From contig QKIQ01000113.1 in NCBI GenBank assembly GCA_003249555.1, positions 1 through 47,437 of the forward strand: a stretch of 47,437 bases of DNA, given 5' to 3'. The notes under the pieces were generated by a model. That model did not search any database. It was given only the letters and a program-made list of their open reading frames with translations, and had not been told where the DNA came from. The position numbers and the translations under genes are program-made. This document shows, one piece after another, positions 10,201 through 17,689 of the stretch; the stretch's first letter is position 1, and each line of letters starts with the position of its first letter. Source of the DNA: Clostridia bacterium (GTDB taxonomy: Bacteria; Bacillota; Clostridia; Christensenellales; SZUA-584).

Positions 10201-10585
10201 AAAAATTGCTGTGAACGAAACGCTTTTCAGCAAACCTGTCAAGCTGACTGAAGAAGAATGGATAGATATGAAAAGACACCCGGAGGTGGGTTATAGAATC
10301 CTTTCTGCTTCAACGGAAATGGCGTATATCGCAAAGAGCGTACTGGCGCATCATGAAAGGTTTGACGGCAACGGTTATCCTAACGGCCTTAAGGGCAGCA
10401 GCATACCCCTCATGGCTCGCATACTGGCAGTGGCGGATGCATATGAAGCGATGACGAACGAACGGCCATACAGGGCAACAAGATCAAAAGACGAGGCGCT
10501 CGCCGAAATCGTAAGCTTGCGGGGTGCTCAGTTCGACCCGGATGTTGTGGATGTATTTCTAAAAATCGATTATACGCCGCATTAA
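7217..10585 (+). CDS. Multi-PAS/GAF protein with GGDEF and HD-GYP domains
   Basis: A large (1122-residue) soluble sensor with enzymes for both making and breaking c-di-GMP. The TTG start is set by GAGGAG seven bases before it. Visible domains are an N-terminal PAS-like part, a PAS domain (~105-220), a GAF-like domain (~225-385), a PAS domain with FxxFR-type features (~405-515), two more PAS domains (~525-655 and ~660-770), GGDEF (~785-945, signature SGGDEF near 863) and HD-GYP (~955-1120, with HDIGK near 991 and HHERFDGNGYP near 1043). No membrane segment is evident, so the signals are probably intracellular (redox, gas, small molecules). Both active sites look intact. GGDEF plus HD-GYP suggests a switchable enzyme; which activity dominates cannot be read from sequence. 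Confidence 0.92.
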   Translation: MINPDFYSSFSNRALLILGADKKVKDCNKGFLNRFSFETVPIDTYIEAIFDMRGDDVFTRHLALQPFQCILRSSGEQLSGLLIGGRDGYHMIFESPDEIELIKEDAENVCRLYQMINHMQEGVCIYQLIFKDGIAVDYFVEDINSSCKAMFGMSQNDVVGKRVKELFNGKAPFLHEIEDVVLSGKPKQFERYISEFGRHFRLSVSSLGANRFGIVFSDLTQLMCMQELQKTLNSAANAMSEVFETGKIFDAAACVLRENGFKCMLLLLGSDLSVQKTYLSFADAPRVFQDEKPMPISDAFRETAYERQTIFIDDFDVPLHMLKVAGLSRPLKGIAAPIVVNGGTYGVFVIVSTKLMRSENPVVTVFANLMASTIERTALIQSLKKHIDELTLSKQAHEQTARRLSMASNASRVGFWEYDMESGSIYIDETARQIFGINQSVMESTFEAWKAIIHHDDYDKIYAVFKKSFKTTDDFVTEFRIVQPSGDVQHVRIVGILQQNDRGESVRMLGSAWDITDRKNIEVALRDNERQLRKIFNLLPVGLWVTDKDGCIIKSNPAGERIWEGKIDNVNLDTRIRRYPSGEAIKQGEWALGKTVRYGLTIHDEMLEIETLQGNRRIIVNSTSPVTDEKGQMQAAIMINRDVTENETAKSSLKSEKELLSTTLQSIGDGVVVTDAEGRITIVNTVFEQLFGSTQQEVKGRLFDDVVQTVSERKKLCPSLIEKTLHTGRIISRSNGMQLICKGGRKVPIAHTVSPIRDGNGQIIGTVLVIRNITEQKKKQKKINYLVYHDALTGVYNRRYFEQMLRKIDNEENLPISIINCDVNGLKLTNDAFGHSAGDELLIRMAAVLVKASRSGDIVVRSGGDEFMILMPKAGDSVAQDVCREIKELADKTSLNAIDCSISVGCDTKKHIDQSLKSIIIRAEAFMYRNKSFESPYMRGSSINNILSTLHEKSKRECLHCSHVSEIGSTIAMAMGLSEREIKEIGLIGRMHDIGKIAVNETLFSKPVKLTEEEWIDMKRHPEVGYRILSASTEMAYIAKSVLAHHERFDGNGYPNGLKGSSIPLMARILAVADAYEAMTNERPYRATRSKDEALAEIVSLRGAQFDPDVVDVFLKIDYTPH

Positions 10586-10640
10586 GCGCTTAGCAAAAAA
10601 TAAACTTACAATCTCCAAAGGGAACATTGCTTGATTGATA

Positions 10641-10669
10641 TTGTGTTCCAATATATATCCATGTATACT
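10641..10669 (+). promoter_or_regulatory. Candidate promoter of the unknown membrane protein gene
   Basis: TTGTGT (10641-10646), 17 bases, TATACT (10664-10669), 35 bases before the ATG at 10705. The -35 box is imperfect. Confidence 0.45.
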
Positions 10670-10704
10670 TTGTACTAGATATATTAATGAATGGGGGTAG
10701 GTTT

Positions 10705-11757
10705 ATGAATGGGACAAAAACATACAGCTTGAAAAAGTCGTTGTTTATTTCTTTGATTGTATCATTGGTATTTGTGATTCTCACTTATTTCTTATCACTC
10801 ACATTAGGCAGATTTCAGTCAATATTACTACCGGATACAGGTGCGGCGTGGTATTATTGGAAGCTGCCGGAAGTTGATATATTTGCAACGTTGACGATGT
10901 GGGTATTCTATCTTTCGCACCAAATAGTCATATGGTGGTTGATCTATAAATTGAAAGACCAACCGGCAGTTCCAAAGGGCCGCATCGGTAAGTATAATTT
11001 ATGGCTGTTGGTTGTTAATGTGATATTCATAGCCGTGCATTTGTTACAAACAACGTTCTTTTATGACGGACTTGCTCAGTTTGTGCCTGTGATGTCGTCA
11101 CAGGGTTCAGTCATCGTGATGTTGGTCATGATTTTGATCATGTTGAATTTCAGGCGGGGCTTATTCTTTGGCAAGAAAGTGAAACTGCCATCCAAAGGTA
11201 CTGCTTTGGTTTCAAAGCTGCATGGTTACTTCATCGCGTGGGCAATCATATATACATTTTGGTTTCACCCGATGGAAGGGACAACAGGGCACCTGCTTGG
11301 GTTTCTCTATGCCTTTATGCTGCTCACGCAGTTATCGCTTGCCAAAACAAACTGGCATACGAATATAAAATGGATCACAGTCTTGGAAGTGTACGTGGCG
11401 TTCCATGGTGCTGTTGTCGCCATTGATGCCGGCAACGGGATGTGGCCAATGTTTTTCTTCGGGTTTATGATGATGTTTATCGTGACGCAAGTACATGGCT
11501 TGATGAAAAACAGGATAGCGATAGCGGGTATCATATCCTCTTATGTTGCTTTGGTGCTGATAACCTATAGCGGTAGGCTGGGCGATGCCTTCTCGGGAAC
11601 AGCGGTAGGCTGGGCAGACATTCATCAAATAACATGGATTCCCATTATACTTTATGCGTTGGTATTTGGCATCGTTTGGCTGATGCAAGGTGTGTCACTG
11701 CTGAAAAAAAGTGAAATAAAAATGGAACAAAACAGCATTAGTCAAGATATCAGATAA
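10705..11757 (+). CDS. Polytopic membrane protein of unknown function
   Basis: About 350 residues with roughly ten hydrophobic segments. I do not recognise the family. The ATG at 10705 follows GGGGGTAGG, which is better placed than the ATG at 10687. The protein starts with a short basic tail, then alternates long hydrophobic stretches and short loops rich in Trp, Phe and Tyr (for example WYYWKLPEVD and FWFHPMEGTTGH). It ends in a short charged tail after LLKKSEIK. It has its own promoter-like sequence and a terminator, so it is probably a single-gene unit. The conserved-looking His/Trp motifs in loops could be ligands, but no function can be assigned. Confidence 0.8.
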   Translation: MNGTKTYSLKKSLFISLIVSLVFVILTYFLSLTLGRFQSILLPDTGAAWYYWKLPEVDIFATLTMWVFYLSHQIVIWWLIYKLKDQPAVPKGRIGKYNLWLLVVNVIFIAVHLLQTTFFYDGLAQFVPVMSSQGSVIVMLVMILIMLNFRRGLFFGKKVKLPSKGTALVSKLHGYFIAWAIIYTFWFHPMEGTTGHLLGFLYAFMLLTQLSLAKTNWHTNIKWITVLEVYVAFHGAVVAIDAGNGMWPMFFFGFMMMFIVTQVHGLMKNRIAIAGIISSYVALVLITYSGRLGDAFSGTAVGWADIHQITWIPIILYALVFGIVWLMQGVSLLKKSEIKMEQNSISQDIR

Positions 11758-11845
11758 CATGCTTTAAGGTCATAGGATACATCAATCAGAAAACAATCAC
11801 ACATAAACTAAAATAGAAATTCGAAGAATTGTTGAAAGTAAACAT

Positions 11846-11880
11846 TAAGCCTCCTGTCGTTGAAGCTGGAGGCTTATTTT
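11846..11880 (+). terminator. Terminator after the membrane protein gene, possibly bidirectional
   Basis: A perfect 9-bp stem (TAAGCCTCC / GGAGGCTTA) is followed on the plus strand by TTTTTATT. It lies between convergent genes ending at 11757 (plus) and 11893 (minus). On the minus strand the tail is less T-rich, so termination is best supported for the plus strand. Confidence 0.75.
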
Positions 11881-11892
11881 TATTATATACGA

Positions 11893-13029
11893 TTATGCTG
11901 CCGTGATACCGCCGCTGCGCCACAGCGCGATCAACAGATCGGTCATGCGGCCATAGCTTTTCACGCCGTCTTGTTGCATATTGGCTTTCAGATACGTGTT
12001 GTTAACTTTCTGAACGGTTTCACTGACTTCGCTTTCGTATTGCCGCCAAAAGCTGCTGTTGGCGCTTAAATCTTGGTTAAGGCCATCGGCATATTGCCGG
12101 CGCAGCTCAAAATACCGATCGCTGTCTGCGCCGTAAAGCGCGTTCATGGCGTGAACCAGCGCGAGCATTGTGCCGGAGTAGCGCATAGCGTATTCGTCCG
12201 AATATGAGAGTACGTAATAAGCGAGAAAGTTGGCTTCGTCCTCACGCGCAAAACCGCGCTGATGGGCTGCTTCATGCGCGGCGGATGAGGCGAACAACAG
12301 CATCGGCGCGTTTGCGTTCACGTTGGCTTCGGCAGTGAACGGAAAATAGACGCCGCACAGATATGACCACGACATGCCTTCAGAATACAGCACGGGCTTG
12401 ACAGGGCCGTAGCTGCCGCCCAAAAAGCTGTGTCCCGTCAGTTCAGCGGCATTGTTGTATTCCTCGGGAATACGTTTCATGATATCCGTTCGGGTCAGCG
12501 CAGGCGAGAACACACCGTTTTCATCCTCAGGCACCAGTGTGCGTAATGAGTTGGCCTTTTGGACAAGCGCTTCACAGGTGGAATAAAGCTCGTCCACCGT
12601 GGCAGGGGAGGCGCTGAGCCCCAGCGTATCACTAAGAGGTCTGCGTGCGTAGTTTAAGCCCCACAGGCTTACAAACAGCGCATAAATCAATGAGGCAATG
12701 CTCAAAAGAACGATCAGGCGGTTTAATAGCTCCTGCCACCATTTTCTTTTTGCGCGGATAGACTGGATGACTATAAGCACCAGATAGATACCGATAAACA
12801 GGATGAACGCATACAGCAGGAGCTCCGCAAGTGAAAAGGGGAAAATACCCGTTGCGGTGGAGAGCCCTTGTGCGATGACCGGGAATACAGTGCGCGAATA
12901 GACATCTTCCGTCAATTGCGGCCACAGAAAAGAAAGACGAAAAAGCGTATAGAAAAAAGGCCCCGGCACTAGCCAGAGAAGCTTTTTAAGGGTCGATTTT
13001 AAACCAAACGGAGCGGTTTCTCTGTTCAT
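11893..13029 (-). CDS. DUF3810 family membrane-anchored putative metallopeptidase
   Basis: A 378-residue protein matching the DUF3810 pattern. The N-terminal third has about three membrane segments (around residues 13-35, 55-85 and 95-115). The remainder is probably extracytoplasmic and contains AAHEAAHQRGF followed by REDEANFLAYY. HEAAH is an HExxH zinc motif, and the downstream EDEAN supplies an acidic ligand, so a gluzincin-type peptidase is plausible. Activity of the family has not been established as far as I know. The ATG at 13029 has AGGA-type bases upstream (GGAAAGGACGC). Convergent to the preceding gene; no operon partner is evident. Confidence 0.82.
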   Translation of the reverse strand: MNRETAPFGLKSTLKKLLWLVPGPFFYTLFRLSFLWPQLTEDVYSRTVFPVIAQGLSTATGIFPFSLAELLLYAFILFIGIYLVLIVIQSIRAKRKWWQELLNRLIVLLSIASLIYALFVSLWGLNYARRPLSDTLGLSASPATVDELYSTCEALVQKANSLRTLVPEDENGVFSPALTRTDIMKRIPEEYNNAAELTGHSFLGGSYGPVKPVLYSEGMSWSYLCGVYFPFTAEANVNANAPMLLFASSAAHEAAHQRGFAREDEANFLAYYVLSYSDEYAMRYSGTMLALVHAMNALYGADSDRYFELRRQYADGLNQDLSANSSFWRQYESEVSETVQKVNNTYLKANMQQDGVKSYGRMTDLLIALWRSGGITAA

Positions 13030-13147
13030 ATGCGTCCTTTCCTAATTATACAAATGTATCGCGGTACTGTTATTGTATACAATCAAAGGATTGCAGGTCA
13101 ATGTAAAATAATGCATATCAATCATTTTGTTTCGGTTCGCACTGCCT

Positions 13148-13843
13148 TTATAGCTGCCTGTGCTGTTCTTTGGAGTCCTTGTAATACTTTCGCAGCCGGA
13201 TGATGCTCAATATCCATAAAACCACGACGAAAGGAATCAGTGCGAGCGAGAAGAGCGGCAGCTCGGTCATCAGTATGAAGTCAAATGCGCCGTGGAGAAA
13301 TGCCGGTACATACAGCGACTTGTTCATGTAAGAGACGCATTTTCCCGGTTCATTGCAAAACCGCGCCATTGAGAGGTAATAGCCCATCGTGATGCCAAGC
13401 AGCATGTGCGCGGGTACGCTCAGCAGCGCGCGTGTGATCCAAATATCCGGTACAGTCGCAGAGTAACTGAAAACGTAGAAAACGTTTTCTAATGTGGCAA
13501 AACCGAGCGCGGCAATGCTGCAATATACAATGCCGTCCAGCTTTTCGTTGAACGCAGGGTGGCTAAACGCATGGCGCATCACCACGCGGCGTTTGAAAAA
13601 CTCCTCTGAAAGGCCAATCACGATAAACGCCTCAAAAAGCAGACCGTACAGCCCTGTGAATATGTTGAAATATTGCCCGATTGTTTCCGCGATAATCGTT
13701 GGAATCGTGGCGAACATACCAAAAAAAAATACCTTCGCAAGCAGCCGTTTTGGTTCCTTGTCGTAACGGTCGATAAAAATAATAAAAAGTGAAAACACGA
13801 CACCCGGCAATATAGCCGACAATATCATCCAAAGAAGCTCCAT
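13148..13843 (-). CDS. PrsW-family intramembrane metalloprotease
   Basis: A ~231-residue polytopic protein of the PrsW (CPBP/Abi-related) family. PrsW in Bacillus subtilis cleaves an anti-sigma factor; in Clostridium difficile it controls a sigma-V-like stress response. Motifs seen are DRYDKEPKRLL near the N-terminus, GLSEEFFKR (the paired glutamates), ATLENVFYV and SVPAHMLLGITMG, in the usual order and all on hydrophobic segments. I place the start at the ATG at 13843 (AGGCGG upstream); a GTG six bases earlier (13849) is also possible. No anti-sigma/sigma pair is encoded in the window, so the substrate is unknown. Confidence 0.88.
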   Translation of the reverse strand: MELLWMILSAILPGVVFSLFIIFIDRYDKEPKRLLAKVFFFGMFATIPTIIAETIGQYFNIFTGLYGLLFEAFIVIGLSEEFFKRRVVMRHAFSHPAFNEKLDGIVYCSIAALGFATLENVFYVFSYSATVPDIWITRALLSVPAHMLLGITMGYYLSMARFCNEPGKCVSYMNKSLYVPAFLHGAFDFILMTELPLFSLALIPFVVVLWILSIIRLRKYYKDSKEQHRQL

Positions 13844-13982
13844 AGTCACCGCCTAGTCCGTCATATTATCATTATAGTCGCGTTAACCTTGTGGCGCAAC
13901 AACGAAGCGTTTAATGCCGTTTAAACGGCTTTTTTATCAGTCAGAAGAACGCCGACAACACACGCCGAATTGATATCCAGTA

Positions 13983-14031
13983 AAATGAAAAAAAGAAACA
14001 AAGCGCACTGAATGTCCCGCAGTGCGCTTTG
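13983..14031 (-). terminator. Terminator of the pspA-GIDE operon
   Basis: A perfect 12-bp stem (CAAAGCGCACTG / CAGTGCGCTTTG, loop AATGTCCCG) is followed, reading the minus strand, by TTTCTTTTTTTCATTTT. It lies 43 bases beyond the stop of the 14075-14857 gene. Confidence 0.85.
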
Positions 14032-14074
14032 TATCGTGATATCATACTGTGTGAGTAAAGTTTCATGCCGTAGC

Positions 14075-14857
14075 TTAGTGAACAAATATCATAACGGCAA
14101 TGCCGGCAGCCGCCGCGATAATGCCGCCCACGAGCGATACCGTGGCGCCCGTTTTGTTGCCGCGGATTAAATCCATTTCATTTTTGACGGAAACGATAAA
14201 CGGTTTTTTGGAATCCAAAGGTTTGGAAATGTTTAAACGACCTCCTTGTGAATACACGTCTCCCAGCACGTAAAGCGGATGCTTGAGAGGAATTGTCTTT
14301 TCTACCATGCGGAAGCCGAGCGTGCGAGAGCCGCGCGCGTTGAAATGGAAGCTGCTGAAAAAACCATACTGATTCATCATGTTGGTCGGCTCAAATTTGT
14401 CCAACGTTTTAACCGTGTCGAGCTGCATGCCGTGATCAAGCACTTCGATATAAGCTTTTTCATTCCCGTCTTCCAGGACGATGGGACCGGGACTTTTCTG
14501 ATTGGACATTAGGTCTTCTCTGCGATTAACACGCTGGTGTGTGCCGTTTTCGTCCTTATACGTTTCTGTTTCTTCAAATACCTGATAAAGCTGCGCGTCA
14601 TAATACGCGACCTCCGTTTCGGAGTACGGTGCTTTTATTGACGAGTCGCTGGAGGCCATGCCTTTTATCTCAGCATATTCGCGATAGTCTGTGAGTCCTG
14701 CCTCTTCGTTTTCTTTCAGTGTGGTTTTTATGTCGGAAAGGGGCAAGGTTTTCATAAACTGTATCTCGATGTTCTTGTTTTTAATTCGTGTCCTGACAAT
14801 AAAAATAAGCAAAACACCCAGGACGATGAGTATGGCGCCGATTATAATAGATGCCAT
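14075..14857 (-). CDS. Membrane protein with GIDE-like (E3-ligase-associated) domain
   Basis: A 260-residue protein with an N-terminal membrane segment (~3-22) and a C-terminal one (~240-258), leaving a ~215-residue domain between them. The central part resembles the GIDE/BAM domain known from the mitochondrial ligase MUL1 and found in many bacterial membrane proteins. Supporting patterns are AEIKGMASSDSSIKAPYSET, VAYYDAQLYQVFE, and then PLYVLGDVYSQGG with GFRMVEKTIPLKHP before it, the typical end of the domain. No RING finger is present, as expected in bacteria. The ATG follows GGAGG. The gene starts 19 bases after pspA and shares its terminator, so the two are probably co-transcribed and may act together at stressed membranes. 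The GIDE match is by eye and moderately certain. Confidence 0.72.
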   Translation of the reverse strand: MASIIIGAILIVLGVLLIFIVRTRIKNKNIEIQFMKTLPLSDIKTTLKENEEAGLTDYREYAEIKGMASSDSSIKAPYSETEVAYYDAQLYQVFEETETYKDENGTHQRVNRREDLMSNQKSPGPIVLEDGNEKAYIEVLDHGMQLDTVKTLDKFEPTNMMNQYGFFSSFHFNARGSRTLGFRMVEKTIPLKHPLYVLGDVYSQGGRLNISKPLDSKKPFIVSVKNEMDLIRGNKTGATVSLVGGIIAAAAGIAVMIFVH

Positions 14858-14876
14858 GGATAATACCTCCTTCTTA

Positions 14877-15542
14877 TCACAACCCGAGTTCTTTTTTCAA
14901 ACGCTCCATTTCGCTGTCTGCAGCCGATTCGCTCTCCAGCTTGGCAAACGGATCGTTCTGCTTCGCATCGATGCCTGAAATCTCGAATTGCGCGTCGGCT
15001 TCGGCCTCTTGCTGTGTGATCTTCGCTTCCATTTTGTCCATCTTTGCAAATGCGCCGCCGCTGTCTATGCCGCCGATGGCTTTGGCCACACCTTGACGCG
15101 CTTCGGCAACCTGCGCTCTGGCAATCAGCATCGACTGGCGCGCCCTTGCTTCTTCGAGCTTTTGCTTAAGCAGATTAACCTGCTCGCGTACCGTTTCCAC
15201 CTGCTTTGACAGCTCATCGTGCATCTGCTGGTACTGCTTAACGGTCGCGTCTGCCTTGAGCTTGCTGTCAACAGCCTGCTTAGCAAGCGCTTCATCGCCC
15301 GCCTTCAGAGCCGTTTTCGCCCGCCCTTCCCAAAGCGTAGCTTGAGACTGCGCTTCTTCAAGCTGTTTTTTGGTTCGACGTTCGCTCGCCATCACTTGTC
15401 CTAAGCCTTGCGTGGCTTCTTGCAATTGCTCTTCCATATCAATAATGATCTGTTTGAGCATCTTTTCCGGATCTTCAGCCTTGTCAATCAAGTCGTTGAT
15501 GTTGGCTTTCAGAAGATCCACCAAGCGTGAAAAAATAGCCAA
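14877..15542 (-). CDS. pspA: PspA/IM30 (Vipp1) family membrane-stress protein
   Basis: A ~221-residue, mostly helical protein of the PspA/IM30 family, which forms ESCRT-III-like assemblies on damaged membranes. The TTG at 15542 is chosen because AGGAGG precedes it at the right distance and the translation then begins MAIFSRLVDLLKANINDL, the conserved family N-terminus with its amphipathic helix. The upstream ATG at 15560 contains that ribosome site within its own coding sequence and is unlikely. KAEDPEKMLKQIIIDMEEQL follows, then long coiled coil (~25-190), then an acidic tail ending MERLKKELGL. Operon with the GIDE-like gene. Confidence 0.92.
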   Translation of the reverse strand: MAIFSRLVDLLKANINDLIDKAEDPEKMLKQIIIDMEEQLQEATQGLGQVMASERRTKKQLEEAQSQATLWEGRAKTALKAGDEALAKQAVDSKLKADATVKQYQQMHDELSKQVETVREQVNLLKQKLEEARARQSMLIARAQVAEARQGVAKAIGGIDSGGAFAKMDKMEAKITQQEAEADAQFEISGIDAKQNDPFAKLESESAADSEMERLKKELGL

Positions 15543-15989
15543 AGTTATACCCTCCTGCATATTAATTTAAGGCAAATAACTGCCAAATAAAAGGCGCTTT
15601 TCAGAAAAATGAGTGTCAATCATTGTGTGAATAATGATAAAATAATATGTAACTATCCTACGAATTATATATAACCAAGTAAAGTTAAATAAAACCTTAT
15701 AATGACGAACAAAAAGTTAAGTATATTGCTAAAGTGTAAAAAGTCTGTTAAGGACCAGGTCTTTATGCTTCGTCTCAGCGTGTCGATGCACGAAACTCAT
15801 AAAAAAGTAAACATTGCTAAAAATGTAGGGGTGGGTCTCCGTGCCCGCCCGGCGCGTTTTTGCGGTGTATGTGCTCGGGGCGGCATGGAAACCGCCCCCC
15901 CTGCGAGTTAGCTTTTTTCATGCAGCTATTTCGTTGCGAGTATGTAATTTTTGAGCATTCTTATTGACACTATCACTCAATATAAATGC
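15543..15989. other. Intergenic stretch with palindromic element and weak repeats
   Basis: No gene can be supported in these ~450 bases. The first part (15560-15720) is AT-rich and should hold the pspA promoter. Two similar AT-rich stretches containing ATTGCTAAA occur near 15709-15740 and 15803-15824. A GTCTCAGCGTGTCGATG copy near 15773-15789 matches, with one mismatch and in the same orientation, GTCTCAGCGCGTCGATG inside the 3' end of the neighbouring DUF815 gene near 16015-16031. The GC-rich element at 15825-15904 and a hairpin at 15947-15997 are listed separately. A 69-codon open frame across this stretch has no family resemblance. Confidence 0.6.
15825..15904. repeat. GC-rich palindromic (REP/MITE-like) element
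   Basis: Two GC-rich arms of about 28 bases are imperfect inverted copies of each other. The left arm begins GTAGGGGTGGGTCTCC and the complement of the right arm begins GCAGGGGGGGCGGTTTCC. Each arm also folds on itself (GGGTGGG/CCCGCCC and GGGGCGG/CCGCCCC). Its composition contrasts sharply with the AT-rich flanks. Similar GTAGGGGCGGG-type intergenic repeats are, to my knowledge, seen in clostridial genomes. Only one copy is present here, so dispersal cannot be shown. Confidence 0.5.
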
Positions 15990-15997
15990 TCAAAAAT
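15947..15997 (-). terminator. Long inverted repeat at the 3' end of the DUF815 gene
   Basis: Perfect 13-base arms (ATTTTTGAGCATT and its complement) are separated by 25 bases that contain a smaller TATTGA/TCAATA repeat, giving an extended hairpin. The right arm covers the gene's stop codon (15990-15992). It probably ends the minus-strand transcript, although the tail after the stem is only weakly T-rich, so it may instead be an mRNA 3' stabiliser. Confidence 0.5.
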
Positions 15998-17186
15998 GCG
16001 AGACCTTTTCGTTTTGTCTCAGCGCGTCGATGAACTGGCGCGCGATGCGCGGGGAACGTCCGGCGCTCGCGAAACGCTCTGCCTCAAGCTCGAGCAGTGC
16101 ATCGTCCATTTGAATACCGTAGTCATCCTTCAGCGCGTGAACGATGTTAAGATACGTTTTCTTGTCCGGCTTGAAGAAGCCGACGGTTAGTCCGAAACGG
16201 TGAGAGAGGGAACAAAGCTCCTGTATCGTTTCGTTGCGGTGAATGTCGTCGCCCTCGCGGTCGGAGAAAAGCTCCTTGACCATGTGCCGCCTGTTGCTTG
16301 TGGCATAGATTACGATGTTGGTCGCTTTGGCGGATACGGAGCCTTCCAATACGGCTTTGAGCGCGTTGAAATCGTCGTTCTGCTGTGTAAACGACAGGTC
16401 GTCAATGAACAGTATGAACTTAAGAGGGCTTTGGCTGAGCGTGTCCACCACGGCGGGAATATCGCAAAACTGCCGCTTATCAATCTCGATGAGGCGCAGC
16501 CCCTGAGTATGGTACTCGTTGGCGATGGCTTTAACGGTAGATGATTTACCGGTGCCCGCGTCACCGTACAGCAGCGCGTTGGCGGCGGGCTTGCCGTTTA
16601 GCAGCGCCAGCGTATTGCGGATGACCGCTTTTTTCTGGCGCTCGTAGCCTTTGAGATCGCCAAGGTGAATGAGGTCGGGACAGGCGACGGGTACGATATC
16701 ACCGTGAACATAGCGCAGCATATGATGCTTCGCATAGACGCCGTGGCCTTCGGTGGCGATGCTGTCCATATGGCGCATAAACGCAGTGAGAAAATCAGAA
16801 TCGCTGTTGTGCCAGTCGGGGAGGAATCCCTCAAAACGGATGTGCGCACGGATATCGGCGGATTTGAGCTGTGCGACAGCTTCCAGGACGGCGAGCTCGT
16901 TTCTCGTACACGTTTCGTAAACACCGTCAACAGGTTGCTTAAGTGCGCGTTTTTGCACGTAGATGTTGTCGTCCTCGATGATGCGCGCCCAGATATAATC
17001 CGTGAGGTTGGTATCGTGCGCAAACAGCGCGGCGGCAAAGTCTGCATAGCGCGAGACTTGCTCGGACGCGGGCCGGCCTTCTGCATGAAGCAGCGCGGAA
17101 AGTTTCATAAAAACCTCGTCTTCCAGCAGACGCCTAAATATCACGAGAGAACGAAGTTTGAGTTCGGTGCTTAGAAAATCGGTCAC
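15990..17186 (-). CDS. DUF815 family AAA+ ATPase
   Basis: A 398-residue predicted cytoplasmic ATPase of the DUF815 family. The N-terminal half (~1-180) is specific to the family. The C-terminal half is an AAA+ domain with Walker A YGDAGTGKSS (near residue 210), Walker B FILFIDDLSF (near 257), a sensor-1-like IVIYATSNRRH and an arginine-rich lid near SLSHRFGL and RSPRIARQFIDAL. All ATPase motifs are intact. The role of the family is not established. The GTG start at 17186 follows AAGGAAG and gives MTDFLSTEL. It lies 20 bases after ybaK on the same strand, so the two may be co-transcribed. Confidence 0.87.
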   Translation of the reverse strand: MTDFLSTELKLRSLVIFRRLLEDEVFMKLSALLHAEGRPASEQVSRYADFAAALFAHDTNLTDYIWARIIEDDNIYVQKRALKQPVDGVYETCTRNELAVLEAVAQLKSADIRAHIRFEGFLPDWHNSDSDFLTAFMRHMDSIATEGHGVYAKHHMLRYVHGDIVPVACPDLIHLGDLKGYERQKKAVIRNTLALLNGKPAANALLYGDAGTGKSSTVKAIANEYHTQGLRLIEIDKRQFCDIPAVVDTLSQSPLKFILFIDDLSFTQQNDDFNALKAVLEGSVSAKATNIVIYATSNRRHMVKELFSDREGDDIHRNETIQELCSLSHRFGLTVGFFKPDKKTYLNIVHALKDDYGIQMDDALLELEAERFASAGRSPRIARQFIDALRQNEKVSHF

Positions 17187-17206
17187 GGCAAGCTTCCTTT
17201 CTTCTG

Positions 17207-17689
17207 TCAGTACTGGGTGGTGACGGCTGCCACTTCGCAGGGAACCACGCGTATCAGATCGGCAGGGCTAAGCTCTATCTGCAGCCCGGGCTTGCCCGCG
17301 CTGACCACGATGGTGCTTTGCGCTTCGCATGCGCTGTCGATGACTGTGTGATACGTTTTTTTCATGCCGACGGGCGAACAGCCGCCCCGGATATAGCCTG
17401 TGATCTTATTGATGTCGTTAACTTTGACCATCTCGACAGATTTTTCACCCACGGCTTTGGCCGCGGCTTTCAAATTAAGCTCTAGTGCAACGGGGATGAC
17501 GAACACATAGTAAGCGCGGCTTGCGCCCTGTGCCACCAGTGTTTTAAATACCTTCTCTGGCGGCATTCCCGTTTTATTGGCGACGGAGACGCCGTCAATA
17601 AAGCCGTCGCTATGGTCGTATGTGTATTGGTTATAGCTGATGCCTGCGTTGTCCAGCAAGCGCATGGCGTTTGTTTTGATATTGGCCAC
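17207..17689 (-). CDS. ybaK: YbaK/EbsC-type aminoacyl-tRNA deacylase
   Basis: A 160-residue trans-editing protein of the YbaK/EbsC (Cys-tRNA(Pro) deacylase) family, which hydrolyses mischarged tRNA. Family features are HSDGFIDGVSVANKTGMPPE, KVFKTLVAQG, the Lys in LNLKAAAKAVGEKSVEMV, and GYIRGGCSPVGMKKTYHTVID, the GGxSPxG-type signature. The length is normal. The GTG start is set by GAGGAG five bases upstream. Read before the DUF815 gene on the minus strand. Conservation of the signature makes Cys-tRNA(Pro) the likely substrate. Confidence 0.92.
   Translation of the reverse strand: MANIKTNAMRLLDNAGISYNQYTYDHSDGFIDGVSVANKTGMPPEKVFKTLVAQGASRAYYVFVIPVALELNLKAAAKAVGEKSVEMVKVNDINKITGYIRGGCSPVGMKKTYHTVIDSACEAQSTIVVSAGKPGLQIELSPADLIRVVPCEVAAVTTQY

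Noticed and set aside
15575-15592. Possible sigma-54 promoter before pspA (minus-strand TGGCAGTTATTTGCC)
   Set aside because: Spacing between GG and GC is one base short of the strict sigma-54 form; it is better seen as a short GGCA/TGCC dyad.
15702-15911. 69-codon plus-strand frame between pspA and DUF815
   Set aside because: It runs from an AT-rich stretch into the GC-rich palindromic element; no ribosome site and no resemblance to any family.
16665-17174. 169-codon plus-strand frame opposite the DUF815 gene
   Set aside because: Shadow of the DUF815 ATPase gene, whose motifs are all in the minus frame.
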